This document shows, piece by piece, positions 60,095 through 64,000 of a stretch of 64,000 bases of DNA. The stretch is taken from the NCBI RefSeq assembly GCF_016031615.1, contig NZ_JACYXC010000001.1, positions 4,216,001 to 4,280,000 of the forward strand. Direction: 5' to 3'. Source of the stretch: Streptomyces pactum (lineage in GTDB: Bacteria; Actinomycetota; Actinomycetes; Streptomycetales; Streptomycetaceae). Position 1 is the first letter of the stretch; each line of letters begins with the position of its first letter. Below the pieces are notes generated by a model that was not told the origin of the DNA, made no database searches, and saw only the letters and a list, made by a program, of their open reading frames with translations. The position numbers and the translations under genes were made by a program.

Positions 60095-62625
60095 TCAGCT
60101 CCCGGTGCCGGCCAGCAGCTCGGGCAGCGGGGCCGCGTGCACCACGGTCAGGCCGGAGACGGCCCGGGTCAGGGCCACGTACAGCCGCCGCAGGCCGGTG
60201 CGTTCGTCCGGTTCGCCGTCCACCACGGCGGCCGGTTCGTCCAGCACCACGTGGTCGTACTCCAGACCCTTGGCGAGGGTCGCCGGGACCAGGGTGAGCC
60301 GGGATTCGGGGGTGGTCTCCTCGCCCGGGGCCAGCCAGCTCAGCCCGGCGGCGGTCAGCGCTTCGGTGAGTGCGGGGAGCCGGGCGTCGGCCGCGATGAG
60401 ACCGATGGACCCCTCGTGCCGCAGCGCCGCCCGGCAGGCCGCCACCACCTCGGCGTCCAGCTCCCCGGCCGGCACCGCCCGTACCGAGAAGTCGCCGGGG
60501 GCCTCCCGCACCGAGGTGGCCTCGGTGAGTCCGGGCGCGATCGCGGGCAGCAGCCGGGAGGCGTACGCGATCACCTGGCGCGGCACCCGGAAGCCCTGGG
60601 TCAGCTCCTCGACCAGCCCGTCCGGCTTGCCCAGGTGGGCCAGCGCCTCCTGCCAACTGCCGGTCGCCCAGGGGGTGGTGCCCTGTGCCAGGTCGCCCAG
60701 GACGGTCGCCGATCCGGTGGTGCACCTCCGGCCCACCGCCCGGTACTGCATCGGCGAGAGGTCCTGGGCCTCGTCCAGCACCACGTGGCCCAGCGACGGG
60801 GTGCGCTGGATCAGGTCGGCCGCCTCGTCGATCAGCACCGCGTCGGCCGGCGACCACTTCGCGCTCCGCACGCTGCGGGCCGGCCGGGACCACACGACGG
60901 CCTTCTGCTCGTCGGCGGTGAGCAGGCCCTCGGCGTGCTCGGCGAGGAACTCCGGGTCGGACAGCAGCCGCAGCACCAGCTTCGCCGGGTCCACCGGGGG
61001 CCAGACCGCCTTGACGGTCGCCTTGACCGCGGCGTTGCGGGCGACCGCGTCCTGCACCCGGTCGTCCGGTGCCTCGCCGGCCTGTTCCATCCGCACCAGC
61101 ACCGCGTGGGCGATCCGCTGCGGCAGCGCCTCGCGGGCCGCGCCGTACCGCATGTCGCGGTCCAGCAGCTGCCGGACGATCTCCTCGATCTCGTACGCGG
61201 GCACCCGCCAGCGGCGCGACCCGCGCACCACCACACAGGCCTCGGTGGGCATGGTGACGTGCGACCGCAGCGCCCGCCGCAGCACCTCGGCCATCCGGGC
61301 ATCGCCCTTGATCCGCGCGGCCTGCGCGTCGTCGGTCCCGCGGACCGCCACCCCCTCCCGCGCCACCAGGTCGTCGACGGTGGCCTGGGCGACCTGCAAC
61401 TCGCCCAGCGCCGGGAGGACCTGCTCGATGTACCGCAGGAAGGAGCGGTTGGGCCCGACGACCAGGGTTCCGGTGCGGGAGAGCCGTTCCCGGTGCGCGT
61501 AGAGCAGGTACGCGATGCGGTGCAGGCCCACCGCCGTCTTCCCGGTGCCGGGCGCCCCCTGCACGCAGACCGTGCCGCCGATCCCGGCGCGGACGATCTC
61601 GTCCTGCTCGGGCTGGATGGTCGCCACGATGTCCCGCATCGGGCCCACGCGCGGGCGCTCGATCTCGGACTGGAGCAGCCGGCTCGCCCGGTCGCCCTCG
61701 GTCGGGTCGGTGAGGTGCTCGTCCTCGTAGGCGGTCAGTTCGCCTCCGGTGTAGCCGAAGCGGCGGCGCAGCGCCACGTCCATCGGCTGTTTCCGGGACG
61801 CCTGGTAGAACGCCTGGGAGACCGGGGCGCGCCAGTCGATCACCATGGGGTCGCCGTCCGCGTCGTGCACATGGCGGCGGCCGATGTAGTAGGTGGTCGC
61901 CGCGTCGTCCTCCGCCCCGGCCGCCTCCCCGTCCGCGCGGTCCCGTCCGTCCGCGCGCGCCGCGCCGTTCGCCGCCCCCGCGCCGTGCGCCGCGTCCGTA
62001 CCGCCCGCATCGCCCGCACCGTCCGTACCGCCCGCACCGTCCGTGCCGGGCGGGGCCAGGTAGGTCAGCCGTCCGAAGAACAGCGGGGTGTGGGCGAGAT
62101 CGGCGAGCGCGGCGATCCGCTGCTCGATCTGGTGCTGGAGCGCCTCGGCGTTGACCCAGTTGGCGGTCACGTCCCGGATGTCGAGCGCCTCGACGTCGGC
62201 GCGCATGGCCCGCAACGCGGCGCGGGAGGCGGCGAGATGGGCCCGTTCGCGCTCCAGCGGTCCGTCGTCCCCGTCCTCGCTCCCGTGCCCGGCGCGCCCG
62301 CCGTCCCCGACCCGCCCTCGGGGGGATTCCGGGTCGGTTCCGGGGTCGGTCCGGTCGGCGCGGCCGGTGCCGGCGGGGGAGGGGCCGGGCCGGTCGTGCG
62401 GCGCGCCCGGCCCGTGCGGGGCGGTCGCCGGGCGCGGTCCGTCGCCCGGCGCCGGCCGGCCGGGGGCGGTCCGGCCGGCGGCGTGCGGCGTCCGCGCCTG
62501 GGCGGCGAGGCTGCCCCGGGGCGGGGGGCCGGGCCGGTGGCGGGCTGCCCGGGGGCGTCCGTCCGGTCGGCGGTGTGCCGGTCGGGATCGTGCGGGACGT
62601 GCTGGTCAGGGGCGTGCGAGGGCAC
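60095..62625 (-). pseudogene. helD: HelD-like RNA polymerase recycling helicase, N-terminal frameshift
   Basis: The main frame has the HelD/UvrD-like body: ALRAMRADVEALDIRDVTANWVNAEALQHQIEQRIAAL, YYIGRRHV, Walker A VQGAPGTGKTAVGLHR, Walker B VVLDEAQDLSPMQ, and motif VI LYVALTRAVSGL. Its 5' part stays open upstream (LERERAHLAASRAAL) but contains no ATG or GTG, only a TTG at 62215. A GTG at 62625 with GGAGG 8 bases upstream begins a plausible N-terminus (PSHAPDQHVPHDPDRH) in a different frame. One-base loss in a G/C run near 62515-62530 would explain it. A Gly/Ala/Asp-rich insertion lies near residue 60 of the main frame. HelD removes stalled RNA polymerase from DNA. Confidence 0.85.
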
Positions 62626-62997
62626 GGCGGTGGCCTCCGGCTGAGTGCGGCTTTGTCCGGTAACACGGGGAAGGGCGCGTGCCGGGCGCACGCGCGTGCC
62701 GCCCGGTTTCCGTCCGGGCGGCGGCTCTTCCCGGGCCGGCCCGGGTGGGCCGCACGGGAGGCGGGAGGTCCCCGGGGCCGGCCGGGGCGCCGGAACGGGT
62801 CCGGGCCCGGGGCGATCCGGGGGAAGGCGCGATTGTAGCCAGCGGGGAAATGCGGCGCGAACGAATTTCTCCGCGGGGATCAGGGTTTCCCCGGATCTCC
62901 CGTAGGGGGCGGCTGCCCCTGTGGTCGTACGCGGCGGCGTCCACGGTTACCCCGGCAGACCGATGTGTTCCGCCCCCGGGAAGAGCACCCTGGAGAC
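62626..62997. other. 372-bp intergenic region
   Basis: Divergent gap between helD and the small protein gene. GC-rich on the left, AT-richer at 62840-62880 (GCGAACGAATTTCTCC). I see no gene; an A/T patch near 62870 may carry the promoter of the right-hand gene. Confidence 0.4.
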
Positions 62998-63189
62998 ATG
63001 AGCACAGCAGCCATCAACCCCGCTTCCGGTTCCGCCGCCCACGGCGCCACCGCCCTCCGCGAGGACGCCGAGGGCCACCCCCGCCACCTGCTGGGCAACG
63101 CGCTGCGCGCGGTGAAGGTCTTCGCCGCCACCGCCTTCAGCGTGGTCGTCCTCGGCGAGTACGGCGAGGAAATACACCCCGGCCACTGA
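62998..63189 (+). CDS. Small conserved protein of unknown function
   Basis: 63 aa, GGAG 4 bases before the ATG. N-terminus STAAINPASGSAAHGATA is polar, followed by HPRHLLGNALRAVKVFAATAFSVVVLGEYGEEIHPGH. A hydrophobic stretch AVKVFAATAFSVVVLG could be a weak membrane helix. Resembles short streptomycete proteins I cannot name. Confidence 0.7.
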   Translation: MSTAAINPASGSAAHGATALREDAEGHPRHLLGNALRAVKVFAATAFSVVVLGEYGEEIHPGH

Positions 63190-63361
63190 GCACCGCCCCG
63201 CCCGTGCCTCCGTCCGGCGCGCCGGTGCCGCCGCCCGGTGCGCCCGTGCCGGGTACGCCCGCGTCCGGTGGGCCCGCGCCGGGCGCGCCCGTGCCCTCGT
63301 CCGGCACGCCCGCCCGCTCGTGAGGGTCGCGCGGTGGTGGCCGGTTCGGCCGCGTCCGGGG

Positions 63362-64000
63362 TCAGACGTCCTCGTCCGCCAGCAGCTCGCCGGAGTCCAC
63401 GATCCGGTAGGCGTACCCCTGTTCGGCGAGGAACCGCTGCCGGTGGGCGGCGAAGTCCTGGTCGATGGTGTCCCGGGCGACCACCGAGTAGAAGATCGCC
63501 GGATGGCCGTCCGCCTTGGGGCGCAGCACCCGGCCCAGCCGCTGGGCCTCCTCCTGGCGGGAGCCGAAGGTGCCGGAGACCTGGATGGCGACGGTCGCCT
63601 CGGGCAGGTCGATGGAGAAGTTGGCGACCTTGGAGACCACCAGCACGGAGATCTCGCCCCGCCGGAACGCGTCGAAGAGCTTCTCCCGCTGGGCGTTGGT
63701 CGTCTCACCCTTGATCACCGGGGCGCCGAGGTGCTCGCCCAGCTCGTCGAGCTGGTCGATGTACTGCCCGATGACCAGGGTCTGCTGTCCCTTGTGCCGG
63801 GCGACCAGGGCCTCGGTGACGTGCCGCTTGGAGGCGGTGGTGGCACAGAAGCGGTACTTCTCCTCCGCCTCGGCGGTGGCGTACGCCAGCCGCTCGGAGT
63901 CGGTCAGGTTGACCCGGACCTCGACGCAGTCGGCGGGCGCGATGTAGCCCTGGGCCTCGATCTCCTTCCACGGCGCGTCGAACCGCTTCGGCCCGATCAG
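63362..64000 (-). CDS. XPB/Ssl2-type DEAD/DEAH helicase, C-terminal part
   Basis: The frame is open from the right edge of the window, so the N-terminal part lies outside. It shows EIEAQGYIAPADCVEVRV, helicase motif-rich HKGQQTLVIGQYIDQLDELGEHLGAP, IKGETTNAQREKLFDAFRRGEISVLVVSKVANFSIDLPEATVAIQVSGTFGSRQEEAQRLGRVLRPK (motifs V and VI with the RLGR fingers) and YSVVARDTIDQDFAAHRQRFLAEQGY. This is the HC2-type domain of bacterial XPB helicases, 3'-5' repair or transcription-linked enzymes. Confidence 0.93.
   Translation of the reverse strand: MIGPKRFDAPWKEIEAQGYIAPADCVEVRVNLTDSERLAYATAEAEEKYRFCATTASKRHVTEALVARHKGQQTLVIGQYIDQLDELGEHLGAPVIKGETTNAQREKLFDAFRRGEISVLVVSKVANFSIDLPEATVAIQVSGTFGSRQEEAQRLGRVLRPKADGHPAIFYSVVARDTIDQDFAAHRQRFLAEQGYAYRIVDSGELLADEDV

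Noticed and set aside
62820..62997. Possible c-di-AMP or other riboswitch upstream of the 63-aa protein
   Set aside because: Some GGGGATC/GGATCTCCC pairing is visible but conserved riboswitch boxes are not.

Overview
The window is high-GC (GTG and TTG starts, GC-rich third positions, GC-saturated intergenic DNA). Gene content and order fit a Streptomyces or close relative: futalosine-route menaquinone genes, a system II cytochrome c maturation operon, nagKA with DasR-type sites, otsA/otsB/gpgS, groEL2 with CIRCE boxes, HelD, UdgX and a CdgB-like diguanylate cyclase. No rRNA, tRNA, CRISPR array or intact insertion sequence was seen.

Layout. (1) 1-3350 is an accessory edge: the C-terminal part of a superfamily 1 helicase carrying a Vsr/DUF559-like nuclease domain, one base from a probable AbiJ-NTD/HEPN protein, then a decayed gene remnant and GTGCCCT repeats. 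The helicase-nuclease/HEPN pair is the best candidate for an undescribed defence system here. (2) 3351-11920 holds hemL, a histidine phosphatase, and resA-ccdA-resB-ccsB, the haem and cytochrome c assembly block. (3) 12248-17722 is the late menaquinone block: UbiD-like decarboxylase, prenyltransferase, UbiX-like flavin prenyltransferase, AsnC/Lrp regulator and mqnE. (4) 17753-21404 holds UdgX, a GNAT protein, a small membrane protein, and a DAACS symporter behind a palindrome and a Cys-containing leader ORF. (5) 21669-28751 holds terD, a frameshifted arfB, a His/Gln-rich secreted protein, a flavin reductase, a GAF-PAS-GGDEF cyclase with a striking promoter region, and a membrane-anchored carbohydrate-binding protein. 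(6) 28963-35830 is sugar and aminosugar metabolism: aldolase, PfkB kinase, nagA, nagK and a divergent Tat lipoprotein solute-binding protein. (7) 36033-46303 holds otsB, otsA, gpgS, SAM riboswitch-thrC-moaD, a cold-shock gene and groEL2. (8) 46496-64000 holds a PP2C phosphatase, a Uma2 protein, murQ with an RpiR regulator, small genes, two MFS exporters (one with a divergent ArsR), an HD protein, cutC with a dre-like site at its start codon, a frameshifted helD, and the C-terminus of an XPB-type helicase.

How the parts connect. HemL feeds haem synthesis, and ResA/CcdA/ResB/CcsB mature cytochromes that accept electrons from the menaquinone made by the Mqn genes. NagK, NagA and MurQ converge on GlcNAc-6-P and GlcN-6-P. 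OtsA/OtsB/GpgS make trehalose and glucosylglycerate-type solutes.

Cross-cutting observations. Many genes have a -10-like hexamer 6-7 bases before the start codon, suggesting abundant leaderless transcription. Low-complexity Gly/Thr/Asp/Ala expansions decorate many otherwise ordinary proteins. Two conserved genes (arfB and helD) are broken by apparent single-base changes in homopolymer-rich tracts. Several long intergenic stretches contain short direct repeats.
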